A stretch of DNA of 64,000 nt, taken from positions 1-64,000 of the forward strand of contig CBFHUI010000001.1 in NCBI GenBank assembly GCA_965658725.1, read 5' to 3'. The notes beneath the pieces were generated by a model, which was not told the DNA's origin, searched no databases, and was given only the letters and a program-made list of their open reading frames with translations. This DNA is from UBA7985 sp965658725. GTDB taxonomy: Bacteria; Pseudomonadota; Alphaproteobacteria; UBA7985. Shown one piece after another: positions 8,409 through 17,797 of this stretch. The number at the start of each line of letters is the position of its first letter. Within the stretch, counting starts at the first letter, position 1. Position numbers and translations under genes: made by a program.

Positions 8409-9680
8409 ATGGCAACCGATAACCCCCTGTCCCAGGCACAGTCGCCCTTTCTCAAGGAAGCCTTTGCCCGCGGTTATCTGCACCAGTGCACCGATGTTGA
8501 GGGCCTGGATAAGCAGTTCGCGGCGGGTCCGGTGACGGCTTATATCGGCTACGACTGCACGGCGGATTCGCTTCACGTCGGGCATCTGATGAACATCATG
8601 ATGCTCCGCCTGTTCCAGCGGACGGGCAACCGCCCGCTGACCCTGATGGGCGGCGGGACGACAAAGATCGGTGACCCGTCGGACAAGAACGAGGCGCGGC
8701 CCTTGCTCACCGATGAGATCATCGCCAGCAACATGGCGGGGATCCGTGGGATCTTTGCCAAGTTCCTCAGCTACGACGACGGCCCGACGGGTGCGATCAT
8801 GGCCAACAACGCCGACTGGCTTGAAGGGCTAAAATACATCGACTTCCTGCGAGAGGTTGGACGCCACTTCTCCGTCAACGCCATGACCAAGATGGACTTC
8901 GTCAAGCGCCGGTTGGACAACGAACAGAACCTTTCCTTCCTCGAATTCAACTACATGATCATCCAGGGCTACGACTTTCTGGAACTCTCCCGCCGTCACA
9001 GCGTCGCGCTGCAAATGGGTGGGTCGGATCAGTGGGGGAACATTGTGCAGGGGATCGAGTTGGGCCGCCGGATCGACGGTAAAGACCTCTTTGGCCTCAC
9101 AGTGCCGCTGCTGGCGACCGCATCGGGGCAGAAGATGGGCAAGTCTGCCGGTGGTGCGGTTTGGCTCAATCAGGACCGGCTGAACGACTTCGACTACTAC
9201 CAGTTCTGGCGCAACACCGAGGATGCCGACGTTGGCCGATTCCTCAAGCTCTTCACTGAACTGCCGATTGAGCAGTGCGATGAACTGGGCGCAGCCCAAG
9301 GCGCCGCGATCAACGAAGGCAAGAAAGTCCTCGCCTACGAAACCACGGCCATGTGTCGCGGTCAGGAAGCAGCGGAAGCAGCGTCCAAAGCGGCCGCCAC
9401 GACCTTCGGCGGCGGCGGCGTTTCCGCAGATCTTCCGAAAGTGCAGGCGCCAGCCGGCGCGATCGAAGCCGGAATGAGCATTCAGGACGCCTTCGTCGCG
9501 GCCGGGCTTGCTGCTTCAAAAGGCGAAGTGAAGCGGCTGATCAAGGGCGGCGGTGCACGGTTGAACGGGGACAAGATCGAGAGCGACGAGCACGTGGTCA
9601 CGGCGTCGGATATCGATGCAGAGACGGGTGCCGTGAAGCTTTCTTCCGGCAAGAAGAAACACGTTCTGCTTGTCGCCTGA
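8409..9680 (+). CDS. tyrS: Tyrosyl-tRNA synthetase
   Basis: TyrS charges tRNA-Tyr with tyrosine in the cytosol. The 423 aa class I synthetase shows the HIGH-type motif HVGH at 56-59, the tyrosine-pocket region YIGYDCTADSLH just before it, the WGNIVQGIELGRR block, and the KMGKS motif at about 241. A C-terminal S4 RNA-binding domain (about 355-420) includes KGEVKRLIKGGGARLNG. ATG at 8409 is preceded by a purine-rich GAAAGAAAG stretch. The stop codon abuts the stop of convergent pccA with no spacer. Confidence 0.97.
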   Translation: MATDNPLSQAQSPFLKEAFARGYLHQCTDVEGLDKQFAAGPVTAYIGYDCTADSLHVGHLMNIMMLRLFQRTGNRPLTLMGGGTTKIGDPSDKNEARPLLTDEIIASNMAGIRGIFAKFLSYDDGPTGAIMANNADWLEGLKYIDFLREVGRHFSVNAMTKMDFVKRRLDNEQNLSFLEFNYMIIQGYDFLELSRRHSVALQMGGSDQWGNIVQGIELGRRIDGKDLFGLTVPLLATASGQKMGKSAGGAVWLNQDRLNDFDYYQFWRNTEDADVGRFLKLFTELPIEQCDELGAAQGAAINEGKKVLAYETTAMCRGQEAAEAASKAAATTFGGGGVSADLPKVQAPAGAIEAGMSIQDAFVAAGLAASKGEVKRLIKGGGARLNGDKIESDEHVVTASDIDAETGAVKLSSGKKKHVLLVA

Positions 9681-9688
9681 TCAGGCGA
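9673..9688. other. 16-nt perfect palindrome spanning both stop codons of tyrS and pccA
   Basis: TCGCCTGATCAGGCGA is a perfect palindrome whose centre is the junction of the two opposed TGA stop codons (9678-9680 and 9681-9683). No T tract follows on either side, so it is not a canonical intrinsic terminator. It may simply reflect both proteins ending in Ala-stop, or serve as a bidirectional 3' structure. Confidence 0.6.
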
Positions 9689-11657
9689 GCGTGAGGATCA
9701 CTTCATCGCGTTTGAGCGTACCGCCAACAGTAGCCGGGATGGTCTCGACCACCCCGTCTACGGCAGCGGTGAGCAGGTTTTCCATCTTCATCGCCTCAAC
9801 CACAGCCAGCGTCTCGCCGGCTTTCACGGGCTGACCGACTGTGACTGCAACGGACTTGAGCAAGCCCGGCATCGGGGAGACGATGATGCGGCTGGTGTCG
9901 AGGACGACTTTCTCTGGCATGTAATGATAGAGCGCGGCGACCTCCGCCCGCATGGGCGTCACAGTGACAGAGCGGCCGCCGTGCGAAAGGGTCCAGGCCA
10001 GCGCCTTCTTGACCGCTTGCAGCACCAGCGGGCGTCCGTCGATGTCGCAGGCATAGACCCGGTGCCCCGGCTCCCAGTTCAAAACGTCGGGCCCTAAGAC
10101 CGCTTCCCCCCCGGCCCTGCCTTCCACCGATACCGTGACCCCGTCCGCACCGTCGTCGAAGCGCACGCTGTAAATCTCGCGGTCAAGCAGGAGGGTAAAG
10201 GCGCCGCTGTCATCGGGCAGGTCGAGTGCATCGTTGACCCGCAGCACCTGCGCCGCAAGTGCGATCAACATGCCTTCTTCATCGCCGCCGCTGACGTGGT
10301 CTTCGGTGAACCCATCGGGAAATTCTTCGGCAATGTAGTTGGTGGTCAGTCGCCCGTCCTGAAACCGCTCTGCGCCCAGGACTTGGTTCACAAAGGCGAC
10401 GTTGTGGTCGAGTCCTTCGATGACGTAGCCGTCGAGCGCGCCCATCAGTCGATCAACAGCCTGCTGCCGGTCTGCACCATAGGCGATCACCTTTGCGATC
10501 ATGGGATCGTAGTGCATGGAAATCTCATCGCCTTCGCGCACGCCCGAATCAACGCGCACGCCTTCACCCGCAGGCTCGGCATAGACAGACAGTCGTCCGA
10601 TCGACGGCAGGAAGCCGCGGAGAGGGTCTTCGGCATAAATGCGGGCTTCGAGCGCCCAGCCCTCGTGCTCGATCTGCGACTGGTTGAACGGCAGGCTTTC
10701 CCCAGCCGCGACGCGGATCATCCACTCGACCAGATCGAGGTCATGGATCAGCTCCGTCACCGGGTGCTCAACCTGCAACCGCGTGTTCATTTCAAGGAAG
10801 AAAAAGTTTCGGTCCTGATCCGCGATGAACTCAACCGTTCCTGCAGAGGCGTAGTCGACGGCTCGCGCCAGGGCGATGGCCTGCGCCCCCATGGACTGGC
10901 GGGTGGCTTCGTCGAGCAAGGGCGACGGGGCCTCTTCAATAACCTTCTGGTGCCGGCGCTGGATCGAACATTCACGCTCGCCCAGATGCACGATGTTGCC
11001 GTTCTCATCAGCCAGAATCTGAATTTCGATGTGGCGCGGGTTCACGATGAATTTCTCGATGAAAATCCGGTCGTCGCCAAAGGCGCCCTTGGCTTCGGCC
11101 CGCGCAGCCCGGAAGCCTTCGGCCACGTCTTCCGCCGCTTCGGCAACACGCATTCCCTTGCCGCCGCCACCAGCAGACGCTTTGATCATCACCGGAAAGC
11201 CGATCTCCGTAGCGATCTCAACGGCCTGCTCCGGCGTGTCGATCTCGCCGACGTATCCGGGAACGGTGGAGACCCCCGCAAGCGCGGCGAGGCGCTTGGA
11301 TTCGATCTTGTCGCCCATGGACTGGATGGCCCCAGCCGGCGGCCCAATCCACGCCAGTCCTGCTGCCTTGACCGCCTCACAGAAACCCGCGTTCTCACTC
11401 AAAAAACCGAAACCGGGGTGAATGGCTTTGGCACCAGTGGCCAGCGCTGCATCGATGATCCGTTGGCCTTGCAGATAAGAGTCTGCAGAAGCAGCGCCGC
11501 CTACGTGGACGGCTTCGTCTGCCATTTCGACATGCTTAGACCCGGCGTCGGCGTCGGAGTAGACAGCAACAGTTGCGATGCCCATTTGCCGCGCTGTCTT
11601 CATGACCCGGCACGCAATCTCACCGCGGTTGGCGATCAGGATTTTATCAAACGGCAC
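9681..11657 (-). CDS. pccA: Propionyl-CoA carboxylase alpha (biotin carboxylase/biotin carrier) subunit
   Basis: This subunit carboxylates its own biotin with ATP and bicarbonate and passes CO2 to the carboxyltransferase. The 658 aa protein has the biotin carboxylase core (FDKILIANRGEIACRV at the N-terminus, GGGGKGMRV ATP-grasp loop, EMNTRLQVEHPVTE), a linker/BT region, and a C-terminal biotinyl domain with EAMKMENLL. The biotinyl tail resembles PccA more than methylcrotonyl-CoA carboxylase, but that split is inference. The open frame reaches 11798; the GTG at 11657, behind AAAGGGG, gives the family N-terminus and is chosen. The beta subunit gene is not here. Confidence 0.85.
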   Translation of the reverse strand: MPFDKILIANRGEIACRVMKTARQMGIATVAVYSDADAGSKHVEMADEAVHVGGAASADSYLQGQRIIDAALATGAKAIHPGFGFLSENAGFCEAVKAAGLAWIGPPAGAIQSMGDKIESKRLAALAGVSTVPGYVGEIDTPEQAVEIATEIGFPVMIKASAGGGGKGMRVAEAAEDVAEGFRAARAEAKGAFGDDRIFIEKFIVNPRHIEIQILADENGNIVHLGERECSIQRRHQKVIEEAPSPLLDEATRQSMGAQAIALARAVDYASAGTVEFIADQDRNFFFLEMNTRLQVEHPVTELIHDLDLVEWMIRVAAGESLPFNQSQIEHEGWALEARIYAEDPLRGFLPSIGRLSVYAEPAGEGVRVDSGVREGDEISMHYDPMIAKVIAYGADRQQAVDRLMGALDGYVIEGLDHNVAFVNQVLGAERFQDGRLTTNYIAEEFPDGFTEDHVSGGDEEGMLIALAAQVLRVNDALDLPDDSGAFTLLLDREIYSVRFDDGADGVTVSVEGRAGGEAVLGPDVLNWEPGHRVYACDIDGRPLVLQAVKKALAWTLSHGGRSVTVTPMRAEVAALYHYMPEKVVLDTSRIIVSPMPGLLKSVAVTVGQPVKAGETLAVVEAMKMENLLTAAVDGVVETIPATVGGTLKRDEVILTLA

Positions 11658-11783
11658 AGCGGGCCCCTTTTCTAGCAGATGCAAGGCACCTTTACGCCGG
11701 CGCGCCAGCCCGATGTCTAGCGTTACGCCGGGTGTGCATCTATGGTTAAAGCAAGCAGATCCGAGAGCAGAGAAAGCGGATTT

Positions 11784-12470
11784 ATGACCCTCTGGCAACG
11801 AATTTTGCGCGCATTGGAGCTTGGCATCGACGTGGTGCTGGGCCGTGCGCGAGCCAAGGGTGACAAGTCAGAAGCCTTTACGATCGGTGTGATTGCGCTG
11901 GGCGCAAAGCTATCCAAGGCGGATGGGCAAGTCACCCGCGACGAAGTCCGGGCCTTCCGCGATGTCTTTCACGTTCCCGAAGACCAGCATGAAAACGTCG
12001 CCATGCTGTTCAACCTCGCCCGGCAGGACGTGGCGGGCTTCGACGGCTACGCGCGCAATGTCTCCAAGCTGTTCGATCCGCGCAGCCCGGAGTTGGAACG
12101 CCTGATGGCGTGCCTGTTTCACATCGCTTCTGCGGATGGAGAGGTTTCCCCGCCCGAAATGGACTTTCTGGGCTATGTGGCTGAAATCTTTGGCTGGTCG
12201 CCCGCTGAGTTCGAGCGACTGGCACTGATTTACCGGCAGGATCTCGAAGACGATCCCTTTGTCATTCTCGGCGTTGAGCGCGATGCCACTTGGGATGCAA
12301 TCAAGAAAGCGCATCGCTCACTGGTGCGCGAACACCACCCCGACCAGCTCGCCTCGCTCGGCCTGCCGGATGAGCTGATGGCTTTGGCAGACAAGCAGCT
12401 TGCCCGGATCAATGCAGCCTTCTCCCGCCTAAAAGAGCTTTACAGCGCCCCGGCCTTGGCCGAGGACTAG
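11784..12470 (+). CDS. TerB/J-domain co-chaperone (DjlA-like)
   Basis: This 228 aa protein joins an N-terminal TerB-like helical domain (about 25-150, KLSKADGQVTRDEVRAF and ASADGEVSPPEMDFL) to a C-terminal J domain (about 160-228) with the HPD motif in VREHHPDQL. J proteins stimulate DnaK ATPase. Unlike E. coli DjlA there is no clear N-terminal transmembrane anchor, only a hydrophobic-basic start (TLWQRILRALELG). ATG at 11784 is chosen over the in-frame ATG at 11742 because of the purine-rich AGAAAGCGGA just upstream and the family-like start. The gene is divergent from pccA, and its stop codon lies only about 4 nt before RNase P RNA. Confidence 0.85.
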   Translation: MTLWQRILRALELGIDVVLGRARAKGDKSEAFTIGVIALGAKLSKADGQVTRDEVRAFRDVFHVPEDQHENVAMLFNLARQDVAGFDGYARNVSKLFDPRSPELERLMACLFHIASADGEVSPPEMDFLGYVAEIFGWSPAEFERLALIYRQDLEDDPFVILGVERDATWDAIKKAHRSLVREHHPDQLASLGLPDELMALADKQLARINAAFSRLKELYSAPALAED

Positions 12471-12474
12471 GGTC

Positions 12475-12867
<393 letters not shown>

Positions 12868-12975
12868 TTCTTCCCACACTGTGCGTATTTGGCGACACTG
12901 GCGCGGGATTTTCGACTCGAATTTGCTGAAAAAATCTTGCGTTTTCAATTTACTCACTCCATATCCTGAGATAGA

Positions 12976-13004
12976 TTGACGAAAGTTATGCGCTGCACAT
13001 TTTT
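12976..13004 (+). promoter_or_regulatory. Candidate promoter in front of the dcw cluster
   Basis: In the 200-bp stretch between rnpB and rsmH, TTGACG (12976-12981) is followed after 17 nt by ATTTTT (12999-13004). The -35 element is good and the -10 is weak. The position, 64 nt ahead of the rsmH start, is sensible for the first gene of a large operon. No mraZ gene or MraZ-type repeat array is visible here. Confidence 0.25.
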
Positions 13005-13067
13005 GCGGCGTGCTGATTTATTGAAAACCGACCGTCCCACGTCATTTTGAGGGGTCTTCACACCGCA

Positions 13068-14108
13068 ATGTTTGCTGTTCCGCCTGAACTGATCGACACG
13101 CCGCACGCTCATGACCCTGTCATGCTGCGCGAAGTCGTGGCAGCGGCGGCGGTGAGTGCTGGTGAAACGGTGGTTGATGGTACCTTTGGTCGAGGCGGAT
13201 ACGCGCGCGGGATTGCCGCGGCACAACCAGACTGCCGCTACATCGGACTGGACCGGGATCCAGTTGCCGTGACTTTCGGTCAGGATCTGACCAAGCAGCT
13301 TGCCGGGCTGGAAGTCCACCATGCCGCGTTTTCTGAGATGGAAGCCGTTGTGAAGCGGCTTGGGCTTGAGACTGTGGATGTCGTGGTGCTCGATCTGGGC
13401 GTCTCGTCACCACAGATTGATCAGGCTGAGCGCGGATTTTCCTTTGGCAAGGACGGGCCGCTGGACATGCGGATGGACACCTCACGCGGGGCCTCTGCGG
13501 CAGACGTCGTGAACGCCATGGCTGAAGAAGACCTCGCCAACGTCATTTACAAATACGGCGAAGAGCGTCGGTCCCGCGCCGTGGCCAAGGCAATCGTTCA
13601 AGCGCGCGCAGAAGCACCGATCGAGACGACCGGGCGATTGGCGGAGATCATCCGCTCCGTGGTGTGGCGCGCCAAAGACGGCATTGATCCAGCGACGCGG
13701 ACCTTTCAGGGCCTGCGCATCCACGTGAATGATGAACTAGGCGAACTCGAACGCGGGCTGGAAGCCGCCGAGCGGTTACTCGCGCCGGGTGGCCGGCTGG
13801 TGGTGGTGACCTTCCACAGCCTCGAAGACCGGATCGTCAAAGCCTTTCTCAAAGCTCGCGGCTCAAAGCCAGCGGCGACTGGCCGATTGATGCCATGGGA
13901 AGAAGCCACCGCTGACAGCACGCCCGCAACGGCGACCGGCGGCCAGACCTTTATCCTGTTGAACAAGAAACCGCTGGAGGCGCAGCGGGACGAGTGCCGG
14001 GCCAACCCCCGCGCACGCTCGGCCAAACTGCGCGCCGCAGAGCGGACCGTCGAAACCCCTTGGGCCCAGTCACCAACCCCACCTGAGCAAGCGGGAGCGA
14101 TTTCTTGA
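13068..14108 (+). CDS. rsmH: 16S rRNA (cytosine(1402)-N4)-methyltransferase RsmH (MraW)
   Basis: RsmH methylates N4 of C1402 in 16S rRNA using S-adenosylmethionine and is normally an early gene of the dcw cluster. The 346 aa protein opens with HDPVMLREV, followed by the SAM loop DGTFGRGGYARG, LDLGVSSPQIDQAERGFSF, GPLDMRMD, KYGEERRSR, FQGLRIHVNDEL and VTFHSLEDRIVK, all in family order. The reported frame can begin at a TTG (13047), but the ATG at 13068 with GAGGGG upstream is more plausible. It overlaps the ftsL start by 4 nt (TTGA). Confidence 0.95.
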   Translation: MFAVPPELIDTPHAHDPVMLREVVAAAAVSAGETVVDGTFGRGGYARGIAAAQPDCRYIGLDRDPVAVTFGQDLTKQLAGLEVHHAAFSEMEAVVKRLGLETVDVVVLDLGVSSPQIDQAERGFSFGKDGPLDMRMDTSRGASAADVVNAMAEEDLANVIYKYGEERRSRAVAKAIVQARAEAPIETTGRLAEIIRSVVWRAKDGIDPATRTFQGLRIHVNDELGELERGLEAAERLLAPGGRLVVVTFHSLEDRIVKAFLKARGSKPAATGRLMPWEEATADSTPATATGGQTFILLNKKPLEAQRDECRANPRARSAKLRAAERTVETPWAQSPTPPEQAGAIS

Positions 14109-14560
14109 TCCGTGTTTCCTACATCTTCTGGCTGGCGTTTTTCATGGCGCTGATCGTGGCCCTGTTTCAGGTGAAGTACACCGTGCAGCAGGTCGGCGAG
14201 CGGCGCGATGCCAGTATCCGACAGATCGACGATACCAAGGAGCGTGTGCGGAAACTGCGTCTGGAATGGGAACAACTGAACCAACCGCGCCGCCTGACTG
14301 AACTGGCCAACGACTTCCTTCCGGACTTTGACGAGGGCGGAGCCGGGGCGATTTCTCCGGTTGATCATATCCCGGTGCGCCCGGAAAACCTGCGCCCTGT
14401 GGCCTATTTGACCATCGAAGAACCAGAGAAAGGCATGGCGCCGATCGTGCTCGACGAAGGTGAAGACCTGCGCGAGATCGGCTCGCTACGCCCGATCCAT
14501 GCGCCGGACATGATGAAGGCGCTGATCCTGCAAAACAGCAGCACCTTTTCTGCGGAGTAA
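14105..14560 (+). CDS. ftsL: Cell division protein FtsL
   Basis: FtsL is a small bitopic divisome protein that works with FtsB and FtsQ to activate FtsWI. The 151 aa product has one transmembrane helix right at the N-terminus (about 5-22), then a charged coiled-coil-like segment (about 28-65) ending in LTELANDFLPD, and an alphaproteobacterial C-terminal extension. Identity rests on this shape and on its position between rsmH and ftsI. The start is a TTG that overlaps the rsmH stop as TTGA, with GGGAG 6-10 nt upstream; the next ATG would cut into the membrane helix. Confidence 0.85.
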   Translation: MIRVSYIFWLAFFMALIVALFQVKYTVQQVGERRDASIRQIDDTKERVRKLRLEWEQLNQPRRLTELANDFLPDFDEGGAGAISPVDHIPVRPENLRPVAYLTIEEPEKGMAPIVLDEGEDLREIGSLRPIHAPDMMKALILQNSSTFSAE

Positions 14561-14569
14561 GCGACCCCT

Positions 14570-16285
14570 ATGACCGCCTACACCCCCGATCCTTCCACCC
14601 ACATCCTCGATGCCAATCTGGCGGCGTCGAAGGATCGGTCGCGTCCGGGCCAAGCTTCAGGAAAGGCGCAGCGGCAGTTGCGCGCCATCGCGCCGTTTCG
14701 GCTGTGGCTGCTGGGGCTGGTGTTCTTGGCGCTGTTCGCAGGGATTGCTGCGCGGATTGTGCTGGTGGCGCTTGATGCCAATGCGCGCGGACCGTTGAAA
14801 GTCATTGAGATTGCCCGCGACATCGGTGCGGACGAGCACCGGAGGAGCCAAGTAGTCGACCGTAATGGCCGCGTTCTGGCTGACAACGTCTACCGTAAAG
14901 CCGCTTACGCGAACCCCTCAAAGATCGGCGACCTCGAAGCAACGCTGGAAAAGCTGGCTGAGATTTTCCCAGACATGGACCACGCAGAATTGCGCCGCCG
15001 ACTCAGCGACCGTAGCAAGAAATTCGTCTACGTCCGCCGCGGTCTTACCCCGCAGCAGGAAGAGGCGATCTGGAATATTGGCGAGCCGGGACTGGAGTTC
15101 CTGCCCGAGCAGCATCGGGTCTACCCCAAGGGCAATCTGACCGCCCACGTGGTCGGCTTCAACGACATCGACACCACGGGCCTTGCGGGGATCGAAGCCT
15201 ACTTCGACCGCTCGCTCCAGCAGGGTGTTGAGGAGTTGGAACTGTCCATCGACGTTGGCATTCAGCATATCGTCGCCGAAGAACTGGCCGCTGCAATTGA
15301 AGAGTTTGAAGCGCCTGCCGGGGCCGCTGTGCTGCTCGACGCCAACACGTCTGAAGTGCTGTCGCTGGTATCCCTGCCCGACTACGACCCCTACAACCCC
15401 GCCAGCCAGTCGCAAGCCCAACGCCTGAACCGCGCGACCTATGAGACGTACGAGCTGGGCTCGGTGTTCAAAGTATTCACGTTGGCCGCTGCACTCGAAT
15501 CTGGCGCTGTAACGCCAGACGAGGAAATTGACGTCACGGGTCCACTGCGGATTGGTAAGTTCAAGATCCGCGACTTCCACCCCCACAATGGCACCATGGA
15601 CCCAAAGACCATCCTGTCCGAATCATCCAACATCGGATCGGCCAAAATGGCTTTGCGAGTGGGCAACCGAGCGCAAAAGCGGTTCCTGCGGAGCATGGGA
15701 CTGCTGACCTCATCTGAGATCGAAGTACAGGAAGTCTCAAAGCCCACTTATCCGAGCAACTGGGGCAAGACCCAGACAATTACAATTTCCTATGGCCACG
15801 GCATCGCAAACTCGCCGCTTCAGGTCGCTAACGCCTTTGCGGCTATTGTCAACGGCGGCATCTATCGGCCTGCGACACTCATTAAGCGTGACCCAGCAAG
15901 CTCCCTGTTCGACGGGACGCGGGTCATCTCCGAGCAGACGTCGATCATGATGCGAGACATGCTGGATTACGTCGTGCGCGAAGGCACGGGCGGGAATGCA
16001 GACGCCGAGGGCTACCGCGTGGGCGGAAAAACCGGGACAGCGGATAAACCTTCTGCTGGTGCGTACAACGAAGACGCACGGATCGCGACCTTCCTCGGGG
16101 CTTTCCCGATCGAAGACCCAAAGTATGTGCTGCTGGTCATGGTGGATGAGCCGCTGCCCCAAGAGCATACTTACGGCTACGCGACAGGTGGATGGGTCGC
16201 GGCACCAGCCTTCAAGCGCATCGTCGAACGGACTGCACCGATGCTGGGGCTTGAACGGATTCTACCGGCGGAGGAGAGCGACTAA
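14570..16285 (+). CDS. ftsI: Septal peptidoglycan transpeptidase FtsI (PBP3)
   Basis: FtsI cross-links septal peptidoglycan together with the glycosyltransferase FtsW. The 571 aa class B PBP has a cytosolic tail and a transmembrane helix (about 43-65), a PBP dimerisation domain (from about 90), and a transpeptidase domain with the active-site motif SVFK (in YELGSVFKVFTLAAA), the SSN motif (ESSNIGS) and KTGT (VGGKTGTADKP). All three catalytic motifs are intact. ATG at 14570 follows GCGGAGTAAG. It sits 9 nt after ftsL and 21 nt before murE. Confidence 0.96.
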   Translation: MTAYTPDPSTHILDANLAASKDRSRPGQASGKAQRQLRAIAPFRLWLLGLVFLALFAGIAARIVLVALDANARGPLKVIEIARDIGADEHRRSQVVDRNGRVLADNVYRKAAYANPSKIGDLEATLEKLAEIFPDMDHAELRRRLSDRSKKFVYVRRGLTPQQEEAIWNIGEPGLEFLPEQHRVYPKGNLTAHVVGFNDIDTTGLAGIEAYFDRSLQQGVEELELSIDVGIQHIVAEELAAAIEEFEAPAGAAVLLDANTSEVLSLVSLPDYDPYNPASQSQAQRLNRATYETYELGSVFKVFTLAAALESGAVTPDEEIDVTGPLRIGKFKIRDFHPHNGTMDPKTILSESSNIGSAKMALRVGNRAQKRFLRSMGLLTSSEIEVQEVSKPTYPSNWGKTQTITISYGHGIANSPLQVANAFAAIVNGGIYRPATLIKRDPASSLFDGTRVISEQTSIMMRDMLDYVVREGTGGNADAEGYRVGGKTGTADKPSAGAYNEDARIATFLGAFPIEDPKYVLLVMVDEPLPQEHTYGYATGGWVAAPAFKRIVERTAPMLGLERILPAEESD

Positions 16286-16306
16286 CTCAGTCGCCAGATC
16301 AATTCC

Positions 16307-17797
16307 ATGAGCGCACCGGTTTCGACCCTGATCGACTGGCTCCACGACGCAGGACTTGCTGCGCAGGTGACAGGACCGACGACGCCGGTTGTCTCAACCC
16401 TGACTTTTGACAGCCGGCAGGTCCGGCCCGGTGGACTGTTCGCGGCACTGCCCGGCAGTCGCGTAGACGGTCACGACTTTATCGAGCAAGCCGTGAGCCA
16501 GAGCCCAGCCGCGCTGCTTGTTGAGCGCGTGCCTGAAGCGGTGACGGTGACTCAGGAGACGGCATTGATCACGGTCGAGAATAGCGCAAGGGCGCTTGCT
16601 GTGATTGCCGCGCGGTTTTTTGGCCCCCTGCCCCAACGGCTCCAGGCTGTAACCGGCACCAACGGCAAAACCTCTGTCGCGCACTTTGTCCGATTGCTCA
16701 ACGGAGAGGACAGCGCGGTTTCCATTGGCACTCTGGGGATGATGCCCAGCGGCCTGTTCGATATGCCCTCGCTCACCAGCCCAGACCAGATTGCACTGGC
16801 CCAGGGTCTCGCTGCAGCCGCTGCAAGCGGTCGAACGATAGCGGTGGTTGAGGCCTCGTCCCACGGACTGGATCAAGGGCGGTTGGACGGACTGCTGTTC
16901 GATCAAGCCGGTTTCACCAACCTCAGCCGCGACCATCTGGATTATCACCCGACCATGGAGGCCTACTGGCACGCCAAGCGACGGCTTTTTGCCCAAAGGC
17001 TGCGCCCCGGCGGGCAGGCCGTTATCGACGAGCGCGCGCCCCAAACGGACGAACTGGATGCGCTGGGCGTGCCGCTGTTTCGACTGGGTGCGCTGGACAG
17101 TGCAACGGCCGACTTGGGCTTTCAGGCGGAACCGCAGGCGAGCGGTCTCGCCTTTTCCTTTCGCCTTGATGGGCAGCATTACGACCTTGATCTACCGCTG
17201 TTTGGTACGTTTCAGGCGGAGAACATCGCTGTGGCACTGGGGCTGGCGCACTTGGGCGGGGTGGACCGCCTTGCCGAGCGCCTCGCAGCGCTCCCGGCAG
17301 CGCAGTTGGGCGTGCCGGGCCGGATGATGCCCGTTGTGCACCATCCAAAGCCGCCTCATGGTCCGGTGCTGGTAGACTATGCCCACACTCCCGACGCGCT
17401 CAGCACTGTTCTCCGAGCCGCTCGGCCGCACTGCACAGGACGGCTGATTGTCGTGTTCGGCGCAGGTGGCGACCGTGACCCGGGCAAGCGTCCGCTGATG
17501 GGCGCAGCAGCGGCCAGTTCTGCCGACCACATCATCATCACCGACGACAATCCACGCAGCGAAGACCCAGCCCTGATCCGCGCCGCAATCCAGCAAGCCG
17601 CGCCCGAGGCCGAAACCATCAGCGACCGCGCCGCGGCGATAGCTGCTGGCCTTGCCCGAATGCAGCCCGATGACCTGCTACTCATCGCGGGCAAGGGTCA
17701 TGAAACCGGCCAGATCGTGGGCGATACCACGCTGCCGTTTGACGACATTGAGCACGTGCGCCGCGCGAGCCGGAACCATTGGGGAGAAACAGCGTGA
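16307..17797 (+). CDS. murE: UDP-MurNAc-tripeptide synthetase MurE
   Basis: MurE adds the third amino acid to UDP-MurNAc-L-Ala-D-Glu. The 496 aa Mur ligase has an N-terminal substrate domain, the ATP loop TGTNGKTSV, the central domain with SSHGLDQGRLDG and TNLSRDHLDYH (carbamylated-Lys region), and the C-terminal domain with VDYAHTPDAL, GAGGDRDPGKR and DNPRSEDP. The DNPR motif is the usual sign of the meso-diaminopimelate-adding form. The stop overlaps the murF start as GTGA. Confidence 0.95.
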   Translation: MSAPVSTLIDWLHDAGLAAQVTGPTTPVVSTLTFDSRQVRPGGLFAALPGSRVDGHDFIEQAVSQSPAALLVERVPEAVTVTQETALITVENSARALAVIAARFFGPLPQRLQAVTGTNGKTSVAHFVRLLNGEDSAVSIGTLGMMPSGLFDMPSLTSPDQIALAQGLAAAAASGRTIAVVEASSHGLDQGRLDGLLFDQAGFTNLSRDHLDYHPTMEAYWHAKRRLFAQRLRPGGQAVIDERAPQTDELDALGVPLFRLGALDSATADLGFQAEPQASGLAFSFRLDGQHYDLDLPLFGTFQAENIAVALGLAHLGGVDRLAERLAALPAAQLGVPGRMMPVVHHPKPPHGPVLVDYAHTPDALSTVLRAARPHCTGRLIVVFGAGGDRDPGKRPLMGAAAASSADHIIITDDNPRSEDPALIRAAIQQAAPEAETISDRAAAIAAGLARMQPDDLLLIAGKGHETGQIVGDTTLPFDDIEHVRRASRNHWGETA

